From: JAHEME01 sp034435035
GTDB taxonomy: Bacteria; Chloroflexota; Anaerolineae; Aggregatilineales; UBA3940
Direction: 5' to 3'
Assembly (NCBI GenBank): GCA_034435035.1
Contig: DAOTXW010000040.1
Location: forward strand, 1-64,000
Length of the DNA stretch: 64,000 nucleotides
Shown here: piece by piece, positions 34,507-43,734 of the stretch
Position numbering within the stretch: the first letter of the stretch is position 1
Layout: every line of letters begins with the position of its first letter
Program-made: the position numbers and the translations under genes
The notes under the pieces: generated by a model
Seen by the model: only the letters and a program-made list of their open reading frames with translations
Databases searched by the model: none
What the model was told of the DNA's origin: nothing

Positions 34507-34693
34507 CGGCGCCTGCGTGCCGGCTGAGCGTTACGCGGATGGCATCCAGCTCTTCTTCCAGGTCTTCCAGCCTGAGGATGTGCTCGGCACGGGCCGAGTG
34601 CCGGGGCAGGCTCCCGCGTAGTTCGGCGATCTCCCGTTCAAGCTGGGCGATGCGCGCTGAGAGTTCTGCCGTGGTTTCATCCTGATCGTTCAT
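34400..34693 (-). CDS. Predicted short coiled-coil protein
   Basis: This is a 97-aa frame starting at the ATG at 34693 after GGAGTGG. Residues about 8-65 form a heptad-like coiled coil (TAELSARIAQLEREIAELRG, ILRLEDLEEELDAIRVTL), followed by a Pro/Gly-rich tail. It overlaps the 3' end of mog on the opposite strand by 107 nt, so the tail may be incidental. No family is recognised. Confidence 0.5.
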   Translation of the reverse strand: MNDQDETTAELSARIAQLEREIAELRGSLPRHSARAEHILRLEDLEEELDAIRVTLSRHAGAVRPSEGAGGPPPHPALPSTDQSRAGVPGEASPGSP

Positions 34694-34788
34694 TTCCACT
34701 CCAGTACCGGGACGCTTTCTGCGTGTGAGTGTACCCGCACGCGGCCAGCTTGACGACTCAATCGATCACTCTGGGAGGATGCCCTTTG

Positions 34789-36492
34789 ATGAGCAAATGG
34801 AAAAAGCTGGCCTATGCGGCTGGCGCACTGGGCACTGCTCTATCCTACCAGGCGTTTAATAACCGCATTCAGTTTCTGTACATTGATGAGATCGGCATTG
34901 ACCCACGCGCGATCGGGTTGATCTGGTTCCTGTACGGCTTTTGGAATGCCATCAATGACCCGCTGCTCGGCCAGCTGAGCGATAATACCCGGTCGCGCTT
35001 TGGCCGTCGCATCCCCTACGTCGCAGCGGCTGCGCTCCCTCTGGGCATCTTCTTCTTCCTGCTCTGGATCCCCCCTCGCGGCGCCGATCTGTGGCTGCTG
35101 TTGACCTACTTTGTGTTCACAGTCTTTGTATTTGATACGCTGTGGTCGCTGATTGTCATAGCCTGGACAGCGCTGTTCCCCGAGATGCTGCCGGATCTCA
35201 ATGAGCGTGCCGCGGTCAGCGGCTGGCGGGAGGTGTTCAGCCTGGTAGGCGTGCTGCTGGCGCTGGCGCTCAGCCCATTTGTGATTGCCGAGATTGGTTG
35301 GATGGGGATGGGGTTGGTCTTCGGCGCGGTGACAGCCGCGGCCTTCTATATCTCGCTGCTGGGCAGCCGCGAAAACCCCCACTATGTGCGCGCCGACAGC
35401 CCGGTCTCGCTTGGGGATGCGCTTTATGCCAGCCTGACTAACCAGGCGTTCCGCTGGTTTCTGCTGGCGAATCTGGCCAAGGAGTTCATCTTTAACATCC
35501 TGGTTGCGATGCTGCCGTTCTATGCCAAGTATGTCATTCGGGTCTACGATGTGCAGGGGGGGATGGCGCCGGAGCTGCGGGAGTCGATGCTGCTCGGCAT
35601 TCCCTTTATCCTGTGTGTGCCCATGATGGCGGTGTGGACACGTATCACCCAGCGGATAGGATCCCGGCGCGCCTGGATCGCCGCGTCACTGGCGCTGATA
35701 CCTGGCCTGCTGGTGCTGCTATTCGCGCCGGACTATACCACAGCGCTGGTGGGCACCTGTCTGATGGCTCTCGGCTTGCCCGGCCTGCTGATGCTCTATA
35801 ACCTGGTTATCTCGGAAGTGATTGATGAGGATGAACTCATCGGGGGGCACCGGCGGGAGGGCCTCTTTTTTGGGATGAATGGCGCGATCATCCGTCTTGC
35901 TTTCTCGGTGGAAGCCATTCTGATCACGCTGGTGTTGCCGCTGACCGGCTACGTGGCGCCCGGGCAGAGCGGTGTCGCCCCCCTGCAGCCTGCTGCGGCG
36001 GTATGGGGATTCCGCCTGCTGACGGCGGGGGCGCCGATCCTGGCCGCGCTGGTTACCGTCGGGGCCCTGCGCGCCTATCCGCTGCACGGTGAGCGTCTGA
36101 TACAGATCAGGGCGCAGGTGGATGCTATTCATCGCCAGAAGGAAGCCGGTCGTTATACTCCTCCACCACCTCGCGATGACAGAGAACAACGAACACGCCT
36201 GGCAAGCGCAGGAGCTGCCGTGTCGGCTGCGGCTCTGGTCAGCATGGCAATTCTGCTGGCAGCGGCGCTGTGGCTCCCTGCGCTGCGATCGGGCGGCCCG
36301 GATAGGCAGACGCTCACTACCTGGTTGGGTACTGCGTGGGGAATGTCTGCCGGGGTCGTTGGCCTGGCGCTGGGGTTGATGGGACGGCGCTCACTGCGGG
36401 CGCAGACGGCTGGCACCGCCATCGGCCTTTCGCTGGCGACTGTGGCGGCGGCTATCGGCTTCGCGCTGGTCACCACCCTGATCATCCCATGA
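34789..36492 (+). CDS. MFS_2/GPH-type sugar:cation symporter
   Basis: This is a 567-aa transporter with about 12 hydrophobic segments plus a C-terminal pair. GLIWFLYGFWNAINDPLLGQLSDNTRSRFGRRIPY is the typical GPH family signature, and VISEVIDEDELIGGHRREGLFFGMNGAIIRL the second. The family moves glycosides, pentosides or hexuronides with Na+ or H+. The start is the ATG at 34789, preceded by GGGAGG. It is convergent with the acyl-CoA dehydrogenase gene. Confidence 0.88.
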   Translation: MSKWKKLAYAAGALGTALSYQAFNNRIQFLYIDEIGIDPRAIGLIWFLYGFWNAINDPLLGQLSDNTRSRFGRRIPYVAAAALPLGIFFFLLWIPPRGADLWLLLTYFVFTVFVFDTLWSLIVIAWTALFPEMLPDLNERAAVSGWREVFSLVGVLLALALSPFVIAEIGWMGMGLVFGAVTAAAFYISLLGSRENPHYVRADSPVSLGDALYASLTNQAFRWFLLANLAKEFIFNILVAMLPFYAKYVIRVYDVQGGMAPELRESMLLGIPFILCVPMMAVWTRITQRIGSRRAWIAASLALIPGLLVLLFAPDYTTALVGTCLMALGLPGLLMLYNLVISEVIDEDELIGGHRREGLFFGMNGAIIRLAFSVEAILITLVLPLTGYVAPGQSGVAPLQPAAAVWGFRLLTAGAPILAALVTVGALRAYPLHGERLIQIRAQVDAIHRQKEAGRYTPPPPRDDREQRTRLASAGAAVSAAALVSMAILLAAALWLPALRSGGPDRQTLTTWLGTAWGMSAGVVGLALGLMGRRSLRAQTAGTAIGLSLATVAAAIGFALVTTLIIP

Positions 36493-36510
36493 CAGGAACT
36501 GTTGCCGCTT

Positions 36511-37665
36511 TCAGGCAAGGCCAAGCTCCTCGCGGGCGATGACGATCTTCAGCACCTCGTTGGCACCCTCGCCAATGCTCATGAGCCGCTGATCCCGATA
36601 GATACGCTCGACCGGGAACTCAGTGCTGTAGCCATATCCCCCGTGCAGCTGCAGCGCCTGGAAGGCCACGAATTCGGCCGCTTCTGATGCATTGAGTTTG
36701 GCCATCGCCGCCTCGCGGGTGAAGTTTCGCCCCTGGTCCTTCATCCAGGCGGCATAATAGGTCAGCCAGCGGGCAGACTCCACCCGGGTCGCCATCTCTG
36801 CGATCTTCATCTGCACGCCATCCCGTCGGGCGAGCGGCCCTCCAAAGGCTTCTCGCTCGCATACATACCGGACGGCTTCCTCCAGCGCGGCCTGCGCCAG
36901 ACCAACCGACACAGCCGCGATGCCGATCCGCCCGCCATCCAGCACCTGCAGCGTCATGTGCAGACCCTCGTTGACTGCGCCCAGCAGATTTTCGCCCGGG
37001 ACGCGGGCGGCATCAAAGGCCAGAGGGCAGCTATGAGAGCCGCGGACTCCCAGCTTGGAGATCGGAGGCTGAACGGTGAAGCCGGGAGTGCTCGCGTCAA
37101 CCAGAATCAAGCTGAGCCCGCGCGATGGTTTTTCTGCCAGGGGGTTCGTTCGGACCAGCGTGACAATCACCGGAGCGGTCGGCGCATTGGTGATCCACAG
37201 CTTGCTGCCATTGATCACCCATTCCTCACCCTCCCTGGTCGCCACCGTGCGCACCCCGCCTGCCAGATCGGAACCTGCTCCCGGCTCAGTGAGCGCCAGC
37301 GCCCCCAGCGCACTCCCTGAGGTCAGGCGGGGCAGGTAGCGAGCTTTCTGCTCAGGCGTACCCCAGCGCACAATGGGCGCGCAGCACAGTCCATTATGGG
37401 CGGCGAGCGCCAGCCCGGTGCTGCCGCACCCGCGTGAGACTTCTTCCAGCGCAATAGCTGCGCTGATGCTGTCCAGCGCGGCCCCTCCGTATTCCTCTGG
37501 CACTTGCAGGCCGGTAAGTCCAAGTGGAGGCATCCGGGCGATGGCCTCCCATCGCAGTTCCTGCCGGTGATCGATCTCGGCTGCGTAGGGCTTGATCTCC
37601 TTCTCGACAAAGTCGCGGACGGCTGCGCGATACATGCGCTGCTCACCGCTGAGGGCGAAATCCAT
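36511..37665 (-). CDS. Acyl-CoA dehydrogenase
   Basis: This is a 384-aa FAD enzyme. Motifs are ALTEPGAGSDLAGGVRT and KLWITNAPTAPV in the FAD/acyl-binding middle domain, and QLHGGYGYSTEFPVERIYRDQRLMSIGEGANEVLKIVIA at the C-terminus with the catalytic Glu in the GEGANEV region. It introduces the alpha-beta double bond in beta-oxidation or amino-acid breakdown. The start is the ATG at 37665 after AAGGAGG. No electron-transfer flavoprotein genes are nearby. Confidence 0.93.
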   Translation of the reverse strand: MDFALSGEQRMYRAAVRDFVEKEIKPYAAEIDHRQELRWEAIARMPPLGLTGLQVPEEYGGAALDSISAAIALEEVSRGCGSTGLALAAHNGLCCAPIVRWGTPEQKARYLPRLTSGSALGALALTEPGAGSDLAGGVRTVATREGEEWVINGSKLWITNAPTAPVIVTLVRTNPLAEKPSRGLSLILVDASTPGFTVQPPISKLGVRGSHSCPLAFDAARVPGENLLGAVNEGLHMTLQVLDGGRIGIAAVSVGLAQAALEEAVRYVCEREAFGGPLARRDGVQMKIAEMATRVESARWLTYYAAWMKDQGRNFTREAAMAKLNASEAAEFVAFQALQLHGGYGYSTEFPVERIYRDQRLMSIGEGANEVLKIVIAREELGLA

Positions 37666-37731
37666 GAAGCGCCTCCTTGCTGAGACCGCGCTGCCCTCAT
37701 TGTACACGAATCTGCCTGAACGGGATTCTTG

Positions 37732-37750
37732 CAACCCCGCGAAGGGGTTA
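37732..37750. promoter_or_regulatory. Stem-loop in the divergent acyl-CoA dehydrogenase/YkvA-like spacer
   Basis: AACCCC-GCGAA-GGGGTT forms a 6-bp dyad in the 123-nt divergent intergenic region. It could be an operator for either gene. No clean promoter was found next to it. Confidence 0.3.
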
Positions 37751-37788
37751 TACGTAATACTCATAGCGTATGAAGGTGAGGTGACTTC

Positions 37789-38469
37789 ATGACCAGTGAT
37801 GCGAGTAAGAAGAGCAATCTTCCACCGGCGCCGTGGGGATCAGATCCCATAAGGGGGCTGAACTACGATTATCTGGATATCGACAGGCCGCCCTCGGTAG
37901 AGCCAAAGGCTGTCATGCCCAGACCGACAGAATACAATGCCTTGCAGGCCCAGGATTTCTACCAGCGAGTTCGCGATAAGATTGTGCGCTGGGCACAGGG
38001 CGCAGGCGCCGGCCGTGAGGTGACCCGGTACATCCTGCTGATCCCTGACATCATGGCACTGTTTGTCAGGCTGATGTCGGACCCGCGTGTCTCTTCACAA
38101 CTGAAGGCTGAAATCGCTGCCGCCTCAGCCTACATCATCATCCCGGTTGATCTGATGCCGGAGATGGCGCTCGGCCCTGCCGGCTTGATTGATGATGCGA
38201 TTGTCGGGATGATCGCACTAAACCGGGTGGTCAAGGCGATGGGTCAGGCCGGGGAAGATGTACTGCGCCAGTACTGGGATGGCGATGAGGATGTGCTGCT
38301 TGTGATGGAGAATCTGCTGGCGCGGGCTGATCGGTTCGTCACAGGAACTGTGTGGAACGGCATCAAGAAGTTCATGCAGGAGGCTACGGCGCCGTCGGGG
38401 GCCGATCCCGGCGGGCCGGTCATTGAGGGCAGTGCACGCCCCATCGTGCCGCCCGAGCCGGATAAGTAG
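37789..38469 (+). CDS. DUF1232/YkvA-like protein
   Basis: This is a 226-aa protein. The DUF1232 hallmark lies at about residues 105-150 (AAASAYIIIPVDLMPEMALGPAGLIDDAIVGMIAL), probably membrane-associated. It is flanked by charged N- and C-terminal regions. Function is unknown. A good AAGGTGAGGTG ribosome binding site precedes the ATG. It is divergent from the acyl-CoA dehydrogenase gene. Confidence 0.75.
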   Translation: MTSDASKKSNLPPAPWGSDPIRGLNYDYLDIDRPPSVEPKAVMPRPTEYNALQAQDFYQRVRDKIVRWAQGAGAGREVTRYILLIPDIMALFVRLMSDPRVSSQLKAEIAAASAYIIIPVDLMPEMALGPAGLIDDAIVGMIALNRVVKAMGQAGEDVLRQYWDGDEDVLLVMENLLARADRFVTGTVWNGIKKFMQEATAPSGADPGGPVIEGSARPIVPPEPDK

Positions 38470-38640
38470 CACGAGCCCGGGCTGGACTGGACGCTGCACG
38501 GTACGCCGGTGGTCCGCCTGCTCCCTGCCCGCCTGGCGGGAGTTTAGGATAGGGGCCGTCATGACAGGTATGAACCGAAATGACCTGGCGGCCGGGGTTG
38601 TGAGTCAGGGACGATAGCTGACCGCCAGCTTCAGGACCAG

Positions 38641-38664
38641 AAGACGGTCTGATGTCGCCGTCTT
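38641..38664 (-). terminator. Hairpin at the end of the isoaspartyl peptidase gene
   Basis: AAGACGG and CCGTCTT form a 7-bp stem with a 10-nt loop, overlapping the stop codon of the minus-strand gene in the 193-nt convergent spacer. The T-run is weak, so termination strength is uncertain. The rest of the spacer holds a CCCGC/GCGGG stem near 38530 and no gene. Confidence 0.35.
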
Positions 38665-39547
38665 ATAAACTGGCGTCAATGCTCCCGTCAGGCATCACCA
38701 CTGCCCGCGCCATGTGTGGTGTGCTGTAAGCCGCGCCCGGGCGACCTTTCTGATCAATGGCGATAACGCCGCCTAACCCCTGTACACGCCCCTCGGCCAG
38801 CCGGCGGATGCCTTCTTCACATGCCTGCTGGGCGCTCAAGCCGCTCCCCATCAGATCGCAGACAGTTTTGCACATCACGATCTTCATCAGGCACTCCCCC
38901 TGGCCGGTGCTGGAAGCTCCACCCAGTAGATCGTCTGCGTAGCCACCGCATCCCACCAGGGGCGAATCGCCAACCCGGCCGGGCTGCTTATTCGGGGTTC
39001 CTCCGGTGGAGGTAGCTGCTGCAATATGGCCAGCGCTGTCGCGCGCGACAGCGCCGACTGTCCCTGTTGCACTGCCGGATTTGCTCTGCTGCCCCGAGCG
39101 CCAGCGGTCGATCTCTCTGGCTACCAGCAGCGTGGCCTCAGTGACAAGCGGCACCCCCATGCGCTCGGCGAACGCCTGGGCGCCTGCGCCGACGAGCAGC
39201 GCATGTTCCGTGTGCGTGATGACCATTCTGGCCAGGGAGATCGGGTTGGCAATAAACTGGATGGCAGCCACGGCGCCGTTGTCCAGAGTGCTGCCGTCCA
39301 TGATCAGCGCATCCATCTCAATGTGGCCGTCCGCATTGAGGTGGCTGCCCCGGCCCGCATCGAAGGCCGGATCATCTTCCATCACCCGTACCGCCTGCTC
39401 GACTGCATCGAGGGCCGTTCCGCCGCTGTTTAGAATCTCCCAGCCGGCGCTGGCTGCACGGCGCACACCCTCCAGGTGCGCAGCATGCAGCTCCTCCGGG
39501 ATATCCCAGGCGCCTCCGTGAACGATCAATGAAGGGTGCATTTGCAT
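38663..39547 (-). CDS. Isoaspartyl peptidase/plant-type L-asparaginase
   Basis: This is a 294-aa Ntn-hydrolase precursor. LIVHGGAWD and DDPAFDAGRGSHLNADGHIEMDALIMDG are typical. The autocleavage site is at GTVGAVARDSAGHIAAATSTGG, where the new N-terminal Thr is the nucleophile. It removes damaged isoaspartyl dipeptides or hydrolyses asparagine. AGGAGA precedes the ATG. Confidence 0.92.
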   Translation of the reverse strand: MQMHPSLIVHGGAWDIPEELHAAHLEGVRRAASAGWEILNSGGTALDAVEQAVRVMEDDPAFDAGRGSHLNADGHIEMDALIMDGSTLDNGAVAAIQFIANPISLARMVITHTEHALLVGAGAQAFAERMGVPLVTEATLLVAREIDRWRSGQQSKSGSATGTVGAVARDSAGHIAAATSTGGTPNKQPGRVGDSPLVGCGGYADDLLGGASSTGQGECLMKIVMCKTVCDLMGSGLSAQQACEEGIRRLAEGRVQGLGGVIAIDQKGRPGAAYSTPHMARAVVMPDGSIDASL

Positions 39548-39586
39548 CGATTCTCCTGCCCGGTGTCAGAGACCTGCTTGTGAGTT

Positions 39587-40498
39587 TCAGGGGTAGAAAG
39601 CTGCATCAAAGAACTCAACCACCCGCCGCGGGTATTCATCAGGCGCAAAGAGCCTGTAGTTTCCATGACCGGCGCCGGGCACGATCCACAGATCGCTCGG
39701 TGGCCCGGCGGCGGCCATCAGCTGCTTGCCCACCGCAGCCTCGTGCTCGCCGTAGATCAGCAGAAGATGGCGCGGGCTGATGTTTGCGATCTGGCTCACA
39801 GGGCTCCTGGCGATCTCCGCCGGGCCGATCTGGGCTGCAAGCGCCCACAGCGCCAGCCGCCGGAAGATGCGCTCCCCGATGGGCTGGTCGTCCGAGCTGG
39901 CATCGAGCGCGTCGTCCGCCAGCGACGCGTACCCGCCCATCGGCAGCACGGCCTCGATGGCCGGCTCATCGGCGGCGGCCAGCAGGACTGCTGTGCCGCT
40001 GGCGGAGAAACCCATGGCGCCAATGTGTGTAACATCACCGCGCTGGCGCAGGTAGTCCACGGCTCCCAGCACATCGCGGGCTTCGTAAGGGCCCGTGCTC
40101 GCCATCAGGCGCGGATCAGCGCAGCTGCGATGTTCATATACCAGCGTACTGTACCCGGCCTCCGCCAGGATCCGCGCATCTGGTAGAGCCGGCCCTGAGT
40201 TTCCGCCGTGGCCGTACAGCACGATGATCACCGTTTCCGGATGCTGCAGCCCTGGTGAGTACCATCCTCGCAGGGACGTCCCATCACGGGAAGTGAATGC
40301 TACGGCTTCTGCGGGATAACCGAATGCTGCAAGACTCTCAAGCTGGCCCTGGCACCCCGGATGTGTCACCACATAGGCATACAGCCACGCCAGTGCGCAG
40401 AAAATCGCGGCTACAGCCAGCGGGACGCTTGCTAACCCGAAGACGAACAGCCTGAGCCTTTGACGCCAGGGCGAGTCACCGGCGGGTTTTTCAGTCAA
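39587..40498 (-). CDS. Membrane-anchored alpha/beta hydrolase
   Basis: This is a 303-aa protein. An N-terminal transmembrane segment (about residues 17-40, VFGLASVPLAVAAIFCALAW) precedes an alpha/beta-hydrolase domain with oxyanion region VLYGHGGNSG, nucleophile GFSASGTAV, and the probable acid and His near PGAGHGNYRLF. The substrate is unknown. The start is TTG at 40498, and no ATG fits. Confidence 0.8.
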   Translation of the reverse strand: MTEKPAGDSPWRQRLRLFVFGLASVPLAVAAIFCALAWLYAYVVTHPGCQGQLESLAAFGYPAEAVAFTSRDGTSLRGWYSPGLQHPETVIIVLYGHGGNSGPALPDARILAEAGYSTLVYEHRSCADPRLMASTGPYEARDVLGAVDYLRQRGDVTHIGAMGFSASGTAVLLAAADEPAIEAVLPMGGYASLADDALDASSDDQPIGERIFRRLALWALAAQIGPAEIARSPVSQIANISPRHLLLIYGEHEAAVGKQLMAAAGPPSDLWIVPGAGHGNYRLFAPDEYPRRVVEFFDAAFYP

Positions 40499-40524
40499 GG
40501 GCCGTCCCCGTCGAGACGCTGTAG

Positions 40525-41844
40525 CTACGGCTTGAAGCGCTCAGCGAGCAGATCGGCCAGATTGGGCGTGCCGATCGGCTCGAGATCATATCGGACGCGT
40601 TCCATCGGCAGTTTAAGCGTGATCACGCGGCGCAGATCGATCGGTGTCGCAACGATTACGAGGTCGGCGCCAGAGGCGTTAATCGTTGCCTCGAGGTCGG
40701 CCATCTGAGCCGCGCCGTAACCCATGGCAGGCAACACCGGCCCGGTTGTCGGGTACTTGGCATAGGTGTCAGCGATGGATCGGACCGCAAACGGGCGAGG
40801 ATCGATAATCTCGCGGGCGCCAAAGCGACGTGCTGCCACTACGCCAGCGCCGTATGCCATCTCGCCGTGTGTCAGCGTGGGGCCATCCTCGACCACCAGC
40901 ACGCGCTTGCCCCGGATGGCAGCAGGATTATCCACAAAGATGGGCGATGCGGCATCCACCACGACAGCGCCAGGGTTGACCGCCTGAATGCTCTCCCGCA
41001 CGCTGAGGATGTCTGCGTAGTCCGCCGTATCGATCTTGTTGATCACCACGACATCGGCCATCCGCAGATTGGTCTCGCCGGGATGGTAGGTCAGCTCATG
41101 TCCCGGTCGGTGCGGGTCGACCACCACAATGTGCATATCCGACACATAGAACGGGATGTCATTGTTGCCGCCATCCCAGACGATGACGTCGGCTTCCTGC
41201 TCGGCCATCCGAATGATGCGTTCATAGTCCACGCCAGCATATACCACGATGCCCCGATCAATGTGAGGCTCGTATTCTTCACGCTCCTCGATGGTTGTAT
41301 CGTATTCGTCCAGGTCATCGTAATCTGCGAATCGCTGAGCCGTCTGGGCTACCAGATTACCGTAGGGCATAGGGTGCCGGATCGCCACGACTTTCAGCCC
41401 CAGATCGCGCAGCGCTCCTGCCACGTAGCGGGTTGTCTGACTCTTGCCAGAGCCAGTGCGCACCGCGCCAATCGACACGACGGGCTTGCTGCTCTTGATC
41501 TGAGTCGCCTCTGGTCCCATCAGGCGAAAGTCCGCCCCGGCCGCCAGCGCGAGAGACGCCTTGTGCATGACATACTCGTGGGAGACGTCGCTGTAGGAGA
41601 AGATGACCTGCTCGACCTTCAGGTCATGGATCAGCTGAACCAGTTCGCTCTCATCATGGATCGGGATTCCCTGCGGGTATAGGGTGCCGGCCAGCTCAGC
41701 CGGGTAGACCCGGCCTTCGATCCCGGGGATTTGAGTCGCGGTAAAGGCCACGACCTCGTACTCATCATTGCCGCGGAAGTAGGTGTTGAAATTGTGGAAG
41801 TCGCGCCCGGCGGCGCCCATGATCAGGACTCGTGTGCGGCTCAT
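40525..41844 (-). CDS. COG2403 GTPase-like/cyclic 2,3-diphosphoglycerate synthetase-family protein
   Basis: This is a 439-aa protein starting MSRTRVLIMGAAGRDFHNFN. It has a P-loop at GAVRTGSGKSQTTR near residue 125, an Asp-rich strand VIVWDGGNNDIPF and VVINKIDTADY. These match the COG2403 family, whose archaeal relatives are linked to cyclic 2,3-diphosphoglycerate synthesis. Its role in a bacterium is not established. Confidence 0.8.
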   Translation of the reverse strand: MSRTRVLIMGAAGRDFHNFNTYFRGNDEYEVVAFTATQIPGIEGRVYPAELAGTLYPQGIPIHDESELVQLIHDLKVEQVIFSYSDVSHEYVMHKASLALAAGADFRLMGPEATQIKSSKPVVSIGAVRTGSGKSQTTRYVAGALRDLGLKVVAIRHPMPYGNLVAQTAQRFADYDDLDEYDTTIEEREEYEPHIDRGIVVYAGVDYERIIRMAEQEADVIVWDGGNNDIPFYVSDMHIVVVDPHRPGHELTYHPGETNLRMADVVVINKIDTADYADILSVRESIQAVNPGAVVVDAASPIFVDNPAAIRGKRVLVVEDGPTLTHGEMAYGAGVVAARRFGAREIIDPRPFAVRSIADTYAKYPTTGPVLPAMGYGAAQMADLEATINASGADLVIVATPIDLRRVITLKLPMERVRYDLEPIGTPNLADLLAERFKP

Positions 41845-41933
41845 CGATCAGGTTTCCTCCTGGTTCAAGGTAGCCCTCGCCACCGCGCGGGCTGCGCGGC
41901 CGGGCTGCGAAGTGATGATCCGGAGACGTTATT

Positions 41934-42788
41934 TCAGGCGAACAACGCTAGTATAACACTCAGCAGGTACAACAGCAGTAGCGGCGCGGCGACGATACCC
42001 ATATTGACAGGATCCGGGGTGGGAGTCACGATTGCAGCCAGTGCCGCGATAAGCACGAGTGCCAGCCGCCAGTTCTGGATCAGCTGGCGCGCAGTCACGA
42101 TCTTCATACGGGCCAGGGCGAAGATAATCAGCGGCATCTCAAAGCTGATTCCCACCCACAGCAGGACGCTGGTCACAAATGCGACATAATCATCCAGCGT
42201 GGGGCGCGCCTGGAAGCTCAGGAAGGTGGTCAGAAACGGAACCGCCACGGGCAGCATCACCAGGTAGGCAAATGCCACGCCTGTCAGGAACAGCAGCAGG
42301 GCAAACGGAAACAGCAGATAGAATGCCCGGCGCTCAGCGCGCTTGAGGCCCGATACGATGAACAGCCACAGTTGCGCCAGCACATAGGGCGAAGCCAGGA
42401 TCGCTCCGACGGTCAGCGAGACGCGAAACCAGACACTGACCGGTTCGGTCACCCGGATGACCTGCAGGTTGTCGATTCCCCCGATGGGGTAGGCCAGCGC
42501 CTCCAGCACCTGATCGGCCAACAACAGTGCGGCGCCCATGCCCACGACAATGCCGACCAGGCTGCGGATCACCCGCTGCCGCAGTTCGATGATGTGGGGC
42601 ATGATAGCGGAGGGGTTCTCGAAGATGGCGCCCAGCTCCCCCCCTTCCTGAGCGGGGGTACTGAGCACTCGCCGGCTGCCAATCAGCGCGATCAGGGCCG
42701 CCGCCAGGCTGACCAGCAGCGCTGATAGGAGCACAGCGGCATTGGGGCTGATCGGCAGGCGGGGCAGGGCGCCCAGTATTTCACTCAT
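41934..42788 (-). CDS. tatC: Twin-arginine translocase TatC with extra N-terminal helix
   Basis: This is a 284-aa protein. A first hydrophobic segment (about residues 17-37) and linker precede the usual six-helix TatC, which starts at MPHIIELRQRVIRS. TEPVSVWFRVSLTVGAILASPYVLAQLWLFI and GLKRAERRAF are family motifs. It forms the receptor for twin-arginine signal peptides. The start overlaps the TatA/B-like gene by 8 nt. Confidence 0.9.
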   Translation of the reverse strand: MSEILGALPRLPISPNAAVLLSALLVSLAAALIALIGSRRVLSTPAQEGGELGAIFENPSAIMPHIIELRQRVIRSLVGIVVGMGAALLLADQVLEALAYPIGGIDNLQVIRVTEPVSVWFRVSLTVGAILASPYVLAQLWLFIVSGLKRAERRAFYLLFPFALLLFLTGVAFAYLVMLPVAVPFLTTFLSFQARPTLDDYVAFVTSVLLWVGISFEMPLIIFALARMKIVTARQLIQNWRLALVLIAALAAIVTPTPDPVNMGIVAAPLLLLYLLSVILALFA

Positions 42789-43206
42789 GGGCTGAGTCCA
42801 GCCCCGGCGGGGAGGCCTCGCCGGATGGGGATGGCGTGCGTGGAGTCAGACGCGTGCCGGCTGCTGCGTGGCGGATGCCCCATGGATCCGCGCTGATCTC
42901 GGTGGATTCGGGTGCCGTGCCGGGCTGTGGGATCTGACCGAGATCGCCTTCAATTTCGTGCAGCGTGCGCTGCAGAATCGCCTGGGTTTCCTCAAGTTCC
43001 GCCATCCGCACCAGCGTAGTGGGAAGGTTGCGGATGGCTGTGGCCACCTGGCTGGCTTCACGCCACCATGCCGAGGTCATGACCTGTCGCAGCAGACGGC
43101 CTGCCTTCAGGGCCACATCGCGGGACCGCTCCGGCCCGATCACCACAAAGCCCAGCAGGGCCAGGATAATCAGCTCAGGTAAACCAATGCCGCACAGCGT
43201 GTCCAT
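42781..43206 (-). CDS. TatA/TatB-like protein
   Basis: This is a 141-aa protein. The membrane helix GIGLPELIILALLGFVVIGPER and the following amphipathic helix are the Tat hallmark. The long tail points to a TatB-like role with TatC. It overlaps tatC by 8 nt and follows nusB by 42 nt. No second short TatA is in the window. Confidence 0.85.
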   Translation of the reverse strand: MDTLCGIGLPELIILALLGFVVIGPERSRDVALKAGRLLRQVMTSAWWREASQVATAIRNLPTTLVRMAELEETQAILQRTLHEIEGDLGQIPQPGTAPESTEISADPWGIRHAAAGTRLTPRTPSPSGEASPPGLDSAHE

Positions 43207-43248
43207 GAAGGTGCCCCGAGAGTGCGCTAGCTGGCAGAGGATCCGGAC

Positions 43249-43734
43249 TTACTGATAAAGGTGGCGATCACCTGTAAAGGTGGCGATCACCTGCGCTTGC
43301 TTGGCGGCCAGTGTGCCCAGCACGCCGTTAATGAAGCGAGGAGCGCTGTCACTGCCGAAGGTTTTGGCCAGCTCCACTGCCTCATTGATCGCAACTTTAA
43401 GCGGCGTATCAGAACGTGCGCCAAGCTCGTAAATTGCCAGCCGGAGGATGTTCCGATCGACCACCGCCATCTGCTCAACTGGCCACTCCGGAGCATGCTC
43501 ATGAATGAGGGTGTCCAGCAGGTTCCGGCGCGCCAGAACACCCATGACCAGTTCGTTCAGGAAGGCTTCGGCCGCCGGATCCATCAGCGGGTCTTCAGCC
43601 AGCCGCGCCTGGATCACCTCATCCGGCGCGTGGTCTGTACAATCGATCTCGTAAAGAGCCTGGAGGGCCAGGCTGCGGGCCTTGTGGCGAAGTTGCACAG
43701 CGATTTTCTGCCCCCGGGAAGCGGCCGGCTGCAT
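43249..43734 (-). CDS. nusB: Transcription antitermination factor NusB
   Basis: This 161-aa protein has an Arg-rich start (KARSLALQALYEID) and VDRNILRLAIYEL, VAINEAVELAKTFGSDSAPRFINGVLGTL near the C-terminus, the usual NusB fold. It pairs with S10 at boxA RNA in rRNA antitermination. Its last codons lie on a 19-bp tandem duplication that shifts the frame of the C-terminal tail (43256-43293). It overlaps the Asp23-like gene by 1 nt. Confidence 0.94.
   Translation of the reverse strand: MQPAASRGQKIAVQLRHKARSLALQALYEIDCTDHAPDEVIQARLAEDPLMDPAAEAFLNELVMGVLARRNLLDTLIHEHAPEWPVEQMAVVDRNILRLAIYELGARSDTPLKVAINEAVELAKTFGSDSAPRFINGVLGTLAAKQAQVIATFTGDRHLYQ
43256..43293. repeat. 19-bp perfect tandem duplication in the 3' end of nusB
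   Basis: TAAAGGTGGCGATCACCTG occurs twice with no spacer. Nineteen is not a multiple of three, so the second copy changes the reading frame of the last residues of NusB. Removing one copy would give a C-terminus ending ISKSGSSAS instead of TGDRHLYQ. Confidence 0.85.

Noticed and set aside
43256..43293. Tandem repeat as a possible CRISPR remnant
   Set aside because: There are only two copies with no spacer, and they lie inside the end of nusB. It is a simple duplication.
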